Below the pieces are notes generated by a model. The model had not been told where the DNA came from, made no database searches, and worked only from the letters and a program-made list of their open reading frames with translations. This document shows, one piece after another, positions 8,149-15,445 of a stretch of 26,688 nt of DNA. The stretch covers positions 1-26,688 of the forward strand of contig CAZPSA010000011.1 of assembly GCA_964589375.1 (NCBI GenBank), written 5' to 3'. The first letter of the stretch is position 1. The number at the start of each line of letters is the position of its first letter. Position numbers and translations under genes: made by a program. This DNA is from CAG-533 sp964589375 (GTDB taxonomy: Bacteria; Bacillota_I; Bacilli_A; RF39; UBA660).

Positions 8149-9201
8149 ATGAAAAAATATTTTTGGCTAATAATTCTTCTTATTATTTTTACCATTGGTT
8201 TTACTTATAAATTTATTTGTAAAAGGTTTCCTGAGTTTGCTTTAAATTCCACCCTTAATGAATTAGATAATTCAATTAATGAAGCAAAGACTATTAAAAT
8301 AAGCGCAGTTGGTGATTGTACTATCGGGTGGGATCCTCGTTATAGTTATAGTACAAGATTTGACAAATATTTAGTTGATAATAATGAAGATTATGGATAT
8401 TATTTTGCTAAAGTTAAAAATATTTTTATCGAAGATGATTTGACTATTGCAAATTTAGAAGGTCAATTTACTAATTCGACTGATATCGTTGAAAAAAAGT
8501 TTAATTTTAAAGCACCACCTAGTTATGTAAATGTATTAAAAGAGGGTAGTGTTGAAGTTGTTAGTTTTGCTAATAACCATAATAAAGATTTTGGAATAAA
8601 AGGCTATAATGAAACTTTAGAAACTTTAAAGCAAGCAAGTGTTTTATATTATGGTGGTGATAACTATTTAATTAAAGAAATAAATGGTATTAAAATTGGT
8701 TTTTTTGCCTTGCATGATATTTATGGGCAAAAATATTCTCAAGCTAAAATGGCAATTGATCATTTAAAAAATCAAAACTGTGATTTAATTATTTCTTCTA
8801 TTCATTGGGGGATAGAAGGAGATGATAAGCAAGCTTCTTTTCAAGAAAAAATGGGAAGGTTTTTAATCGACAATGGTGTTGATTTGGTTTTAGGTTCTCA
8901 TCCTCATAAAATTCAAGGCATTGAAAAATATAATGGAAAATATATTGTTTATTCAATGGCCAATTTTAGTTTTGGAGGTAATCAAAATCCCGCTGATAAA
9001 GATACGTTTATTTTTCAGCAAAAATTTACTTTAATTAATGGGGAGATATCCTTAGATGATAATATAAATATAATACCGGCATCCGTATCTGGCACAAAAC
9101 ATGTAAATAATTATCAGCCAGTTATTTTAGAAGGGGCTGAAAAAGAGCGGGTATTTAGTAAAATAATGCAGCATAGTAGTGGATTTACTTATAATATTTA
9201 G
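8149..9201 (+). CDS. CapA family (poly-gamma-glutamate type) metallophosphatase-like protein
   Basis: The 350-residue protein has an N-terminal membrane anchor (about 5-22) and an extracytoplasmic CapA domain (PF09587, calcineurin-like fold). Visible motifs are SAVGDCTIG (~54), IANLEGQFT (~102), SFANNHNKDFG (~140), ISSIHWGIEGD (~215) and LGSHPHKIQGIE (~246), giving the Asp/Asn/His metal-site pattern. CapA/PgsA proteins take part in poly-glutamate capsule synthesis, but many stand-alone members act on other envelope polymers. Being third in an operon with a D-Asp ligase and racemase suggests an envelope role; no CapB or CapC homologue is present, so capsule synthesis is not supported. The SD is GAGGAG, 6 bases from the ATG. 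Confidence 0.88.
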   Translation: MKKYFWLIILLIIFTIGFTYKFICKRFPEFALNSTLNELDNSINEAKTIKISAVGDCTIGWDPRYSYSTRFDKYLVDNNEDYGYYFAKVKNIFIEDDLTIANLEGQFTNSTDIVEKKFNFKAPPSYVNVLKEGSVEVVSFANNHNKDFGIKGYNETLETLKQASVLYYGGDNYLIKEINGIKIGFFALHDIYGQKYSQAKMAIDHLKNQNCDLIISSIHWGIEGDDKQASFQEKMGRFLIDNGVDLVLGSHPHKIQGIEKYNGKYIVYSMANFSFGGNQNPADKDTFIFQQKFTLINGEISLDDNINIIPASVSGTKHVNNYQPVILEGAEKERVFSKIMQHSSGFTYNI

Positions 9202-9616
9202 TTTTTCAAAGTAAATAATTAGAGTATCTTACTACTTTTTTGTTTTAAATAATATTTGAAATAATGATATTTTTTATTATGTGATGTCAATAAATTGGTA
9301 AGAAAGATTAATATTCTCTATACTTAATATAATAAACATAGATTTTTAAAATATATTGGTAAATGAGCTTTAGATAAATCAAATACCAGCCTTAAAAGTC
9401 GGGTGTTTAAATATTACTAAAAGCAATAAATCTAACATCTTTTTAATAAAATAAATTCATCGAGACTATGCATGATTTTCTGAGGTTAAACAAAAAAAGA
9501 AAGTATTTAGATACTCTCAATTTTATATTAGAAATTTTAATTTATATTTTTGCAACATTTATTTAGTTTTTACTCTTCATCTAAATTACCCCAAAATTTA
9601 AATTATAACTATCTTC
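9202..9616. other. 415-base convergent intergenic region
   Basis: No plausible gene here; all ORFs are short and lack ribosome binding sites. It contains a less AT-rich hairpin-forming block at 9385-9411 (AAATACC pairing with GGTGTTT through a G-U pair) of unknown role, and the minus-strand terminator at 9492-9518. A weak stem (AAAGTA with TACTTT, about 9208-9237) before a T-run may end the CapA operon. Confidence 0.5.
9492..9518 (-). terminator. Terminator of the acyl-CoA ligase operon (minus strand)
   Basis: On the minus strand GAGAGTAT, a CTAA loop and ATACTTTC form an 8-bp stem with one G-U pair followed by seven T (plus-strand A-run 9492-9498). It lies about 100 bases past the ligase stop codon. 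Confidence 0.7.
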
Positions 9617-11353
9617 TTAATGTAAATCTTTATATGAAATTTTACCTACTAAAGTCATTGGTAATCCTTCGACATATTCAATTTCACTAGGAATGGCGTA
9701 ACTTGCTAAATTTTGCTTTAAATACTTATTTATTGATCTTTTAACATCGGCAGTTAATTTAACGCCTTCTTTTAGAACAATGAAAGCTTTAGCAATTTCT
9801 CCTTTGTCTTTATGAGGAACTCCAATAATTGCACTTTGAAAAACATATTCATTTTTACTTAAAAGTTCTTCAATATAACTTGGATAAATATTATAACCAT
9901 TTGAAATAATCATCCTTTTAAGTCTAGAACGGTAATAAAGAAGACCATTTTTATCTATCGAACCAATATCTCCAGTGTGCAGCCATTTTATATTATTCTC
10001 ATCTATCTCGAAAACATTATCATTTTCTTCCTTTTCATCTAGATATCCTAACATAACATTTGGACCACTTATTAAAATTTCTCCATCTTCATTAGTTCCT
10101 AGCTCATGACCATCATTTATATCAACTATCTTAAAATGACAGTCTGGAAATGGAATACCAATAATATCTTTTTTATTTTCTATTTTTTCGGGAGACAAAC
10201 AGCATGCTCCACAACATTCTGTTAATCCGTAACCAACTCTTAGATCAGTTTTTGAGCCATGTTCTTTCAAGTACTTATTTATTCTTTTTTTATTTTCTAA
10301 AGTTATTGCGTCTCCTCCGCAAACTGCTAAAGTTAAATTACTTAGATCATTTTCTTTTAAATTAAGTTTAGATATATATTCAAATAATGATGGCACCCCG
10401 GCAATAACATTAGGACGATATTTTGTTAAAATACCTTTCATTTTTTTCATGTCAAATTTTGGAATAAGTATAACCTTCATACCTGAGTAAAGGGGAGTAT
10501 GAGTTGAAATTCCAATTCCAAAAGCATGAAAATTGGGAAGAATTGTTAAAAAAGAATTACCTGGTTTCATTGTGCTTGACATATATCTACTTTGAATAGC
10601 TCCGGCATTAAAACACAAATTAGATAAACATATTCCTTTTGGCTTACCTGTAGTCCCACCACTATAAAGAATAACGGCTAAATCATTTGCTGTTCTTTTT
10701 ACATAATACTCTTCTTTATAATAAGCACCAGTTTTAATAAACTCTTTCCAAGATAAAACAATTTCTTTATTTTCTTTTATATTTTTTACATTTTTTCTAC
10801 CCTTAAAAATATAATAGGCTGTATCAACAAATAAACCCATAGAACGAGTTGCTGAAGATACAATAACATGATTTATATTTGTATCTTTTATAGCATTCAT
10901 TACCTTAGGATAGCACAAATCAATTGTTAATATGGCCTTACTTTTAGATTTTTTTAAATAAAAATTAACTTCATTTTCACTAGATAATGGGTGAATCATA
11001 TTTGCTACTGCTCCAACCATATTTATTGCATAAAACATAATAACTGCCTCTGGGGTATTGGGCATACATATCGTAACACGGTCATCTTCCTGAATTCCAA
11101 TTCTTTTTAAAGAACGAGCACATTTTTTAATTTGATTAATTAGTTCTGTATAAGTTATTTGGGTATTGTAATACTCAATTGCGATATTATTTGGGTATAG
11201 TGAAGAAGAAAGCAAGACCATATCGATCATTGAACCATCATCATATTTAATTTTAGATGGCATATTAGTATAATATTTTAACCATTTGTTTTTTTCTTTT
11301 ATTCCCAAATGTCGCTTCATTTTATTAATCTTGTTTTGGATTAATTCGAACAC
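9617..11353 (-). CDS. AMP-binding acyl-CoA synthetase (long-chain-like)
   Basis: This ANL-superfamily adenylating enzyme activates a carboxylic (probably fatty or aromatic) acid to acyl-AMP and then acyl-CoA. The motifs are in order: P-loop LYSGGTTGKPKG, ILPNFHAFGIG, GYGLTECCGA, HTGDIG, and the C-terminal catalytic lysine in VGKISYKDL just before the stop. About 578 residues from the preferred GTG start; an ATG two codons earlier (11359) is too close to the SD GGAGG. It overlaps the upstream acyltransferase-like gene by about 30 bases, so the two are translationally coupled and probably act on one substrate. The product is cytoplasmic; substrate chain length cannot be read from sequence. Confidence 0.9.
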   Translation of the reverse strand: MFELIQNKINKMKRHLGIKEKNKWLKYYTNMPSKIKYDDGSMIDMVLLSSSLYPNNIAIEYYNTQITYTELINQIKKCARSLKRIGIQEDDRVTICMPNTPEAVIMFYAINMVGAVANMIHPLSSENEVNFYLKKSKSKAILTIDLCYPKVMNAIKDTNINHVIVSSATRSMGLFVDTAYYIFKGRKNVKNIKENKEIVLSWKEFIKTGAYYKEEYYVKRTANDLAVILYSGGTTGKPKGICLSNLCFNAGAIQSRYMSSTMKPGNSFLTILPNFHAFGIGISTHTPLYSGMKVILIPKFDMKKMKGILTKYRPNVIAGVPSLFEYISKLNLKENDLSNLTLAVCGGDAITLENKKRINKYLKEHGSKTDLRVGYGLTECCGACCLSPEKIENKKDIIGIPFPDCHFKIVDINDGHELGTNEDGEILISGPNVMLGYLDEKEENDNVFEIDENNIKWLHTGDIGSIDKNGLLYYRSRLKRMIISNGYNIYPSYIEELLSKNEYVFQSAIIGVPHKDKGEIAKAFIVLKEGVKLTADVKRSINKYLKQNLASYAIPSEIEYVEGLPMTLVGKISYKDLH

Positions 11354-12182
11354 TAGCATCTTCCTCCAGTTCTTTTGGATTTTGCATTAAAAACTCAAAT
11401 AATTTAAGTGCTTTAGCAAAATAAAATCCATCAGCAATTCTTTCATCAATATTAACGCCGAACTCACACATTTTTCTTATTTCAATTTTACCCTCAATAA
11501 CAACTGGTTCTTCTTTTATTTCTCCAATAGTCATTAAAATACTATTTGTTCCTAAATCTGTTAAATGATGATATATTGCTCCACATTTAATACTGCCTAA
11601 ATTTGAAATAAGAACAGTAGAATGATAAATAGAATTATCAGTTAAACTACTTGGAATTAAGTCATGATTATCAGCAAACTTAACTAATCTAAAAATAAAC
11701 CATCTTATTATTTTAGGCAATCTACCTATATTATTAATAAAATCATCTGCGGTATTTGTTTTCTTTTCTTTTCTAACATTTTTAACTTTACGACTTATCT
11801 TATCGCTAATTGAAAAAATATTATCTTTTTCTAGAACTGTTATAACATTAAAAGTTTCTTCTGCACTATCGGTAAATTCTTTTTTTGCGACAAACGAAAG
11901 TGTAACATTTTTACGATCATAAAAATTTTTATTTATAACAAATCTATTAAGCAAAGGTCTGTTATAGACAACTTTTCCCATTGCCATACTAATTGCATGA
12001 AAATAAGTCAACTTTTCATATTTTTCATTTTTCTTTAATTCATCTACATAATTTACCAAATTAGTAACATCTATTTTACTATTAATATAAACATCGGCAT
12101 CGGCTCTTTTTGGCATTACAAAAGGTATTAATCCATGTAAACCATCCAATCTTTTAACTTTTATTCCATCTTTTCTATTCAT
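11325..12182 (-). CDS. 2-oxoacid dehydrogenase E2/CAT-like acyltransferase domain protein lacking the catalytic His
   Basis: The 285-residue protein resembles the catalytic domain of E2 acyltransferases and chloramphenicol acetyltransferase (PF00198/CAT fold): LTYFHAISMAMGKV (~58-71), the NRPLLNRFV segment, VLISNLGSIKCGAIYHH (~190-206), and the C-terminal NIDERIADGFYFAKAL (~244-259). In true enzymes that last motif is DHRxxDG or HHxxxDG with a catalytic His; here residue 247 is Glu (DER). There is no lipoyl or subunit-binding domain, so it is not part of a normal dehydrogenase complex. It is coupled to the acyl-CoA synthetase, implying acyl-group chemistry or a non-catalytic acyl-binding role. 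SD GGAG lies 8 bases before the ATG. Confidence 0.8.
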   Translation of the reverse strand: MNRKDGIKVKRLDGLHGLIPFVMPKRADADVYINSKIDVTNLVNYVDELKKNEKYEKLTYFHAISMAMGKVVYNRPLLNRFVINKNFYDRKNVTLSFVAKKEFTDSAEETFNVITVLEKDNIFSISDKISRKVKNVRKEKKTNTADDFINNIGRLPKIIRWFIFRLVKFADNHDLIPSSLTDNSIYHSTVLISNLGSIKCGAIYHHLTDLGTNSILMTIGEIKEEPVVIEGKIEIRKMCEFGVNIDERIADGFYFAKALKLFEFLMQNPKELEEDASVRINPKQD

Positions 12183-12206
12183 TAATCATTCTCCTAAATC
12201 CTATTA

Positions 12207-12212
12207 ATTATA
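12207..12212 (-). promoter_or_regulatory. Extended -10 promoter of the acyltransferase-acyl-CoA ligase operon
   Basis: On the minus strand a TATAAT with TGC directly in front (extended -10), 25 bases before the ATG at 12182; a TTTATA-like -35 is 16 bases upstream. Confidence 0.6.
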
Positions 12213-12235
12213 GCATAAAATTATTCTATATAAAA

Positions 12236-12697
12236 TCATTTGCAGACATCTATCCATTCACTGTAATTAGACAAATCTTCTAATTCCTTAATTGATAATT
12301 TTATTGCAGTATGATTATCTCCACATGCCGGAAATACAAAATCATAATCTTTTAAGGAAATATCCAAATAAACTATTACATTATCTTTAAGTGCAAAAGG
12401 GCAAACCCCTCCGATTTTATGGCCAATATACTTATCAACTTCCTCTGATGTTAACATTTTTGCTTTAGTTTTAAAAAATTGTTTATATTTGCTATTATCA
12501 ATTTTACTTGTTCCCTTAGTAACAATCATAATAACTTTATCTTTTACCATAAAGGTTAATGATTTTGCCACCATTCCTGGTTCTATATTTAAAGCTTGAG
12601 CAGCTTCTTCTACGGTAGCACTATTTTTATCTAAAATAATAATATCTTTATCCTTATTATATATACTTAAATATTTCTTAACATCTAATAATCCCAT
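12236..12697 (-). CDS. YbaK/ProX-type aminoacyl-tRNA deacylase
   Basis: The 153-residue protein belongs to the YbaK/ProX editing family, which hydrolyses mis-charged aminoacyl-tRNAs (for example Cys-tRNA(Pro) or Ala-tRNA(Pro)). Visible motifs are VEEAAQALNIEPGMVAKSL, with the conserved Lys that contacts the tRNA 3' end, then the GHKIGGVCPFAL loop, VYLDISL and GDNHTAIKLSIKEL near the C-terminus. The longer in-frame ORF to 12751 is rejected: AAAGGTGAT sits just before ATG 12697 and the extra N-terminus has no family match. The only clear TGA stop among the annotated genes is here, so TGA is not Trp. Which mis-charged tRNA it edits cannot be read from sequence. Confidence 0.9.
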   Translation of the reverse strand: MGLLDVKKYLSIYNKDKDIIILDKNSATVEEAAQALNIEPGMVAKSLTFMVKDKVIMIVTKGTSKIDNSKYKQFFKTKAKMLTSEEVDKYIGHKIGGVCPFALKDNVIVYLDISLKDYDFVFPACGDNHTAIKLSIKELEDLSNYSEWIDVCK

Positions 12698-12861
12698 CCA
12701 TATCACCTTTTCGACCTTGTTTATTATAAAAAAACAAAATAAATATTTCAATAGGTGATAATTTTTTTAAGACACATAGTTAATATTGTAGTTTTATTCT
12801 TTAAATAAGAAATAATCTTAAAGACTAATCAAAAAGTTAACCATTAGCACCTTAATTATGC

Positions 12862-12867
12862 TATAAT
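12862..12867 (+). promoter_or_regulatory. Extended -10 promoter of the 40-residue basic protein gene
   Basis: TGC followed by TATAAT (12862-12867), an extended -10. A possible -35 TTAACC is 19 bases upstream. It ends 23 bases before the ATG at 12891. Confidence 0.65.
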
Positions 12868-12890
12868 AAGTACATTATTAAGGAGGAAAT

Positions 12891-13013
12891 ATGCGAGTTT
12901 ATAAAAAAGAATTACCAAAAAATGTAAGAAAAACTTTTAAATACGAAAAAGGTATAAAAGTAAAAATCTTAAACAGTTTATATTATGGAAATAAAAAGAA
13001 AACTAGTAAGTAA
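12891..13013 (+). CDS. Small basic protein of unknown function (40 aa)
   Basis: I do not recognise this gene. The ATG at 12891 follows an excellent AGGAGG (12881-12886); the gene is flanked by an extended -10 promoter and an intrinsic terminator, so it forms a complete one-gene unit. The 40-residue product begins MRVYKKELPKNVRKTFKY and ends NKKKTSK. About a third of the residues are Lys or Arg, with no signal peptide or membrane segment. The composition suggests a nucleic-acid- or ribosome-binding protein, but an antimicrobial-like peptide cannot be excluded. Its transcription context is better than for most random ORFs of this size. Confidence 0.7.
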   Translation: MRVYKKELPKNVRKTFKYEKGIKVKILNSLYYGNKKKTSK

Positions 13014-13019
13014 GAATTA

Positions 13020-13044
13020 GCAGATATGATTATTTGCTTTTTTT
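13020..13044 (+). terminator. Terminator after the small basic protein gene
   Basis: GCAGATA (13020-13026) pairs with TATTTGC (13031-13037), one G-U pair, loop TGAT, followed by seven T. Confidence 0.8.
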
Positions 13045-13084
13045 ATTATATAAAAAATTGAATTCTTTTCATATGCTGAAGATT

Positions 13085-13113
13085 TTGCACTTTTTATCTT
13101 TGTTATATATAAA
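13085..13113 (+). promoter_or_regulatory. Promoter of the membrane-anchored XRE regulator
   Basis: TTGCAC (13085-13090), a 17-base spacer and TATAAA (13108-13113). A diverged copy of the TGAA-N-TTCA dyad seen upstream of the secreted protein gene lies just upstream, at 13058-13072. Confidence 0.65.
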
Positions 13114-13170
13114 ATAATTTGGTAAGATTAGATGGTGAGCATATTAAGATGCCAGAAAGAATGTGAATAT

Positions 13171-14247
13171 ATGAATGAAAAAATGATTGGGCCATTTTTA
13201 AAAAGCTTAAGAGAGGAAAAACATCTGACCCAAGAAGATCTGGCATCAATAATAATGGTAGATAGAACTTCAATTAGTAAGTGGGAAAGGAATAAAGCTA
13301 TACCTTTAAATGAGACATTAACTTTATTAAGTGAATTTTATGATGTTAGTGTAAATGAAATATTAGCAGGTGAGCGTTTTCCAAAAGAAGCTAAAGAAGA
13401 AATGATTGATAAAGTTACATTATCAATATTAGCAAAAAAACAAAGAATACATAAAATATTAAAATTATCAGTAGTCTGTTTATTAATAAGTATCGGCTGC
13501 TTTTTTGGTTATTATTTTTTTGAAACTTACAATACAATGCATGTTTATAGTATAAGTGGAATAAATAAAGAAATGAATACTAAAAATGGAGTAATAATGA
13601 TATCTAAGGAAGATATAATTTTAAGAATTGGCGATATTTATACTAATAATAATGAAATAATTGAACCAGAAAAAGTAGAACTATTTGTAATAGATGGAAA
13701 AGAAGAAAAAGTTATATATTATGGTGATGCTGATGAAATGATATATGACGATCGAAATGGTAAGCAATATATTAAGTATAGTAATTTTAATAAAGATGAG
13801 TATAACTACTTTTTAAGGGTATATCTAGATGATAGAGTAAGCGTGATAGATTTGAGGGTGTCTAAAGATTTTTCAAATGATAATTTAATATATAACAATT
13901 ATTCTAATGTTGGCGAAAAAGAAGTATATACAATTGTCAAAAATAAGTTAGCTAGTAATAATAAATTTACATTTGATAATAAAAATTTAACTTATTATTA
14001 TAATGATAAAAATATCAATATAACTTGTTTTACTAATTTAAATAGTTGTACATTTATTCAAAATAAAGATGGAATTGAAATAAGATATTATTATGATTTT
14101 ATGGATAATATCATTGAATATCGTAAGAAAAAAGGCAAAAGAGTGATAGATGAATATCACATAAATGCGAATAATTTATCAGAAAGTGAAAAAAAGATAT
14201 ATCAAAATTTTATTGAAAATTATTTTAATAGATATGTAAATTACTAG
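13171..14247 (+). CDS. Membrane-anchored XRE-family transcriptional regulator
   Basis: The 358-residue product has an N-terminal HTH_3 domain (about 6-65; LTQEDLASIIMVDRTSISKWERN is the HTH core with recognition-helix residues SISKWER), one transmembrane helix (about 96-117) and an extracytoplasmic C-terminal region of about 240 residues with no recognised domain. This is a one-piece DNA-binding plus outside-sensing layout. I chose ATG 13171: HTH proteins of this type start just before GPFLKSLREEK, and AGAAAG lies 11 bases upstream. An in-frame ATG at 13132 would add 13 unlikely residues. It is immediately followed by the secreted protein gene and the dyad elements, which it plausibly controls. 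Confidence 0.85.
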   Translation: MNEKMIGPFLKSLREEKHLTQEDLASIIMVDRTSISKWERNKAIPLNETLTLLSEFYDVSVNEILAGERFPKEAKEEMIDKVTLSILAKKQRIHKILKLSVVCLLISIGCFFGYYFFETYNTMHVYSISGINKEMNTKNGVIMISKEDIILRIGDIYTNNNEIIEPEKVELFVIDGKEEKVIYYGDADEMIYDDRNGKQYIKYSNFNKDEYNYFLRVYLDDRVSVIDLRVSKDFSNDNLIYNNYSNVGEKEVYTIVKNKLASNNKFTFDNKNLTYYYNDKNINITCFTNLNSCTFIQNKDGIEIRYYYDFMDNIIEYRKKKGKRVIDEYHINANNLSESEKKIYQNFIENYFNRYVNY

Positions 14248-14271
14248 GTTATTAGTAGATATATTTAGAAT

Positions 14272-14286
14272 GTGAATACGTTTCAC
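14272..14286. promoter_or_regulatory. Dyad element 1 (candidate operator, may double as terminator)
   Basis: GTGAATACGTTTCAC is a dyad with 5-bp arms (GTGAA/TTCAC) directly after the XRE gene, followed by a T-rich tract (14287-14298). It can be read as a weak terminator, but the same 15-mer with three changes recurs at 15251-15265, at the same distance from a second SD-TTG start, so an operator role is also likely. Confidence 0.6.
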
Positions 14287-14339
14287 TTTCTTTTTTTGTT
14301 CAAAAATTGTATTGTGAATTCAGAAAGGAGTTGTAGAAT

Positions 14340-15089
14340 TTGAAAAAGACAGTAATGTTAAACCTAGCATTATTATTAGGAGGTGTAATATTTTTAAATC
14401 ATGTAAATGCAGATGAAATAAATTATTATACAAATAGTAATGGTGTAAGTATGACAGAAAGTCAGTATAACTATTTACAAGAAATGTTTTTTGAAGGTTT
14501 TCCAACATATATAACACAGTCAGAATATAATGATTTGTTAACAAGAAATATGTTTACTAAAAGTGTTCAAAAAGTTACATCAACAGATAATAATACATCG
14601 TCTTTAGCAAGAGGAAATTATCATGAAACCAATGCTAAAACAATTACATTATCAAAATCTTGTGGTGCTACTGATTGTTTAATGGTTTTAACCAATGCTT
14701 GGAAGGGCGACCCTAACGTTAAAAGTTATGATTTAATTGGTTCATTATTAATATCTAATTTAACTTTAGATAGTGACGTAGTTTCTAAACTATATTACTC
14801 AGGTGGAACTTTATATGGTGATGGATTTAAAACAAGCAACAATGGTTGGGCTGAATCTTTTAAATTACCAGAAAGTGATTCAACTATAACAGTAACTCAG
14901 CATTATTATGTAACTGGTAGTGGAACAGTATTTGGCAGCTATCAACATGCGACAAGTAAAATTTCACTAAAAACTAGTCAAAAGTTTACATGCGTATTTG
15001 GTGGCTGGGGCGGCGTATTTGAGTTTTATGGTTCTGCTGTAGGCAAATATGATCATACTGCTGGTGTAGACATGGGTATTACCATTTAG
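14340..15089 (+). CDS. Secreted protein of unknown function
   Basis: I do not recognise a named family. It starts at TTG 14340, 9 bases after GAAAGGAG, and encodes 249 residues. There is a clear signal peptide (KK, hydrophobic 5-20, AxA-type VNA cleavage after ~24). A mature N-terminal segment (about 28-72) has two SQYNYL/SEYNDL-like Tyr/Asn motifs, recalling small N-terminal modules of secreted Clostridial proteins. The second half is Gly/Ser/Thr-rich and beta-like with three Cys (in SCGATDC and FTCVF), ending GVDMGITI with no sortase motif, so the protein is probably released. It is directly downstream of the membrane XRE regulator and followed by a 40-codon gene at 15109. A secreted effector, toxin or signal precursor are all possible. 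Confidence 0.75.
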   Translation: MKKTVMLNLALLLGGVIFLNHVNADEINYYTNSNGVSMTESQYNYLQEMFFEGFPTYITQSEYNDLLTRNMFTKSVQKVTSTDNNTSSLARGNYHETNAKTITLSKSCGATDCLMVLTNAWKGDPNVKSYDLIGSLLISNLTLDSDVVSKLYYSGGTLYGDGFKTSNNGWAESFKLPESDSTITVTQHYYVTGSGTVFGSYQHATSKISLKTSQKFTCVFGGWGGVFEFYGSAVGKYDHTAGVDMGITI

Positions 15090-15108
15090 GTAATTAGAAA
15101 GGAATATT

Positions 15109-15231
15109 ATGGATTGGTATTGTAACGTTTTTAATATAAATATTGATAATGATATGTTTAAAAAACATGTAGATATTTATGGAGATATCATTGAAAACTA
15201 TATTCAAATTGAACCAAGAATTAATTTTTAA
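15109..15231 (+). CDS. Small acidic-aromatic peptide (40 aa) downstream of the secreted protein gene
   Basis: ATG 15109 follows AGAAAGGA by 4-5 bases, 20 bases after the secreted protein's stop, so it is likely cotranscribed. The 40-residue product begins MDWYCNVFNINID and ends YIQIEPRINF. It has no signal peptide; one Cys; many Asp, Asn, Ile and aromatic residues; net acidic. I do not recognise it. Its position behind a secreted protein would fit an immunity-like or accessory factor, but this is inference. A strong RBS and operon spacing make it a credible gene. Confidence 0.6.
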   Translation: MDWYCNVFNINIDNDMFKKHVDIYGDIIENYIQIEPRINF

Positions 15232-15250
15232 ATTATCATGACAGTAGTTT

Positions 15251-15265
15251 GTGAAAAGGTTTCAC
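15251..15265. promoter_or_regulatory. Dyad element 2 (candidate operator)
   Basis: GTGAAAAGGTTTCAC, a perfect dyad with 6-bp arms and a 3-base centre. It differs from dyad 1 at 3 of 15 positions. Its end is exactly 54 bases from the TTG at 15319, the same distance as from dyad 1 to the TTG at 14340. TTTCAC could act as a -35 with CATAAT 16 bases further (15282-15287). Confidence 0.6.
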
Positions 15266-15301
15266 TACATTATTTGTAAATCATAATTTAAAATTAAATT
15301 T

Positions 15302-15406
15302 GAAAGGAGAGATTAATATTGTTTATAAATAACAATTATTAAAAATTACTAGTTTGCCAGTGACATGTTAAACCACGTAAAAGAGAAAAATAATTGTTAT
15401 TTGTAA
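15302..15406 (+). ncRNA. Candidate structured small RNA with a 7-codon leader ORF
   Basis: GAAAGGAG (15302-15309) and 9 bases later TTG (15319) begin a 7-codon ORF (M-F-I-N-N-N-Y, stop at 15340-15342). The ORF coincides with the left arm of an 18-bp inverted repeat, 15323-15340 pairing with 15389-15406 (14 bp perfect, then one G-U and three more pairs). The 48-base apical part is less AT-rich (GCCAGTGAC, ACCACG) and can form GTTT/AAAC and TTAC/GTAA pairs. Two terminators follow. This is either an sRNA, an attenuated leader, or a signal/leader peptide gene. No named RNA family is recognised. Confidence 0.45.
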
Positions 15407-15414
15407 TATATAAT

Positions 15415-15440
15415 AAAAAATAGCAAATTAGCTATTTTTT
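15415..15440. terminator. Bidirectional terminator
   Basis: AAAAAATAGC (15415-15424) and GCTATTTTTT (15431-15440) form a perfect 10-bp stem with loop AAATTA; T-runs on both strands. It can end the transcript from 15251 onward and also the TetR gene (-). Confidence 0.85.
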
Positions 15441-15445
15441 ATTTC

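Noticed and set aside
9385..9411. Hairpin block with CCAGCC and TCGGG between convergent operons, possible riboswitch remnant.
   Set aside because: No conserved motif of a known family, no gene downstream in the right orientation, stem depends on a G-U pair.
9543..9600. Minus-strand fragment reading FKFWGNLDEE before a stop, possible remnant of a gene.
   Set aside because: Only ten codons, bounded by stops, no start or SD.
15323..15406. The 18-bp inverted repeat as ends of a MITE or insertion element.
   Set aside because: No flanking target duplication is evident, and the unit fits better with its SD, tiny ORF and terminators.
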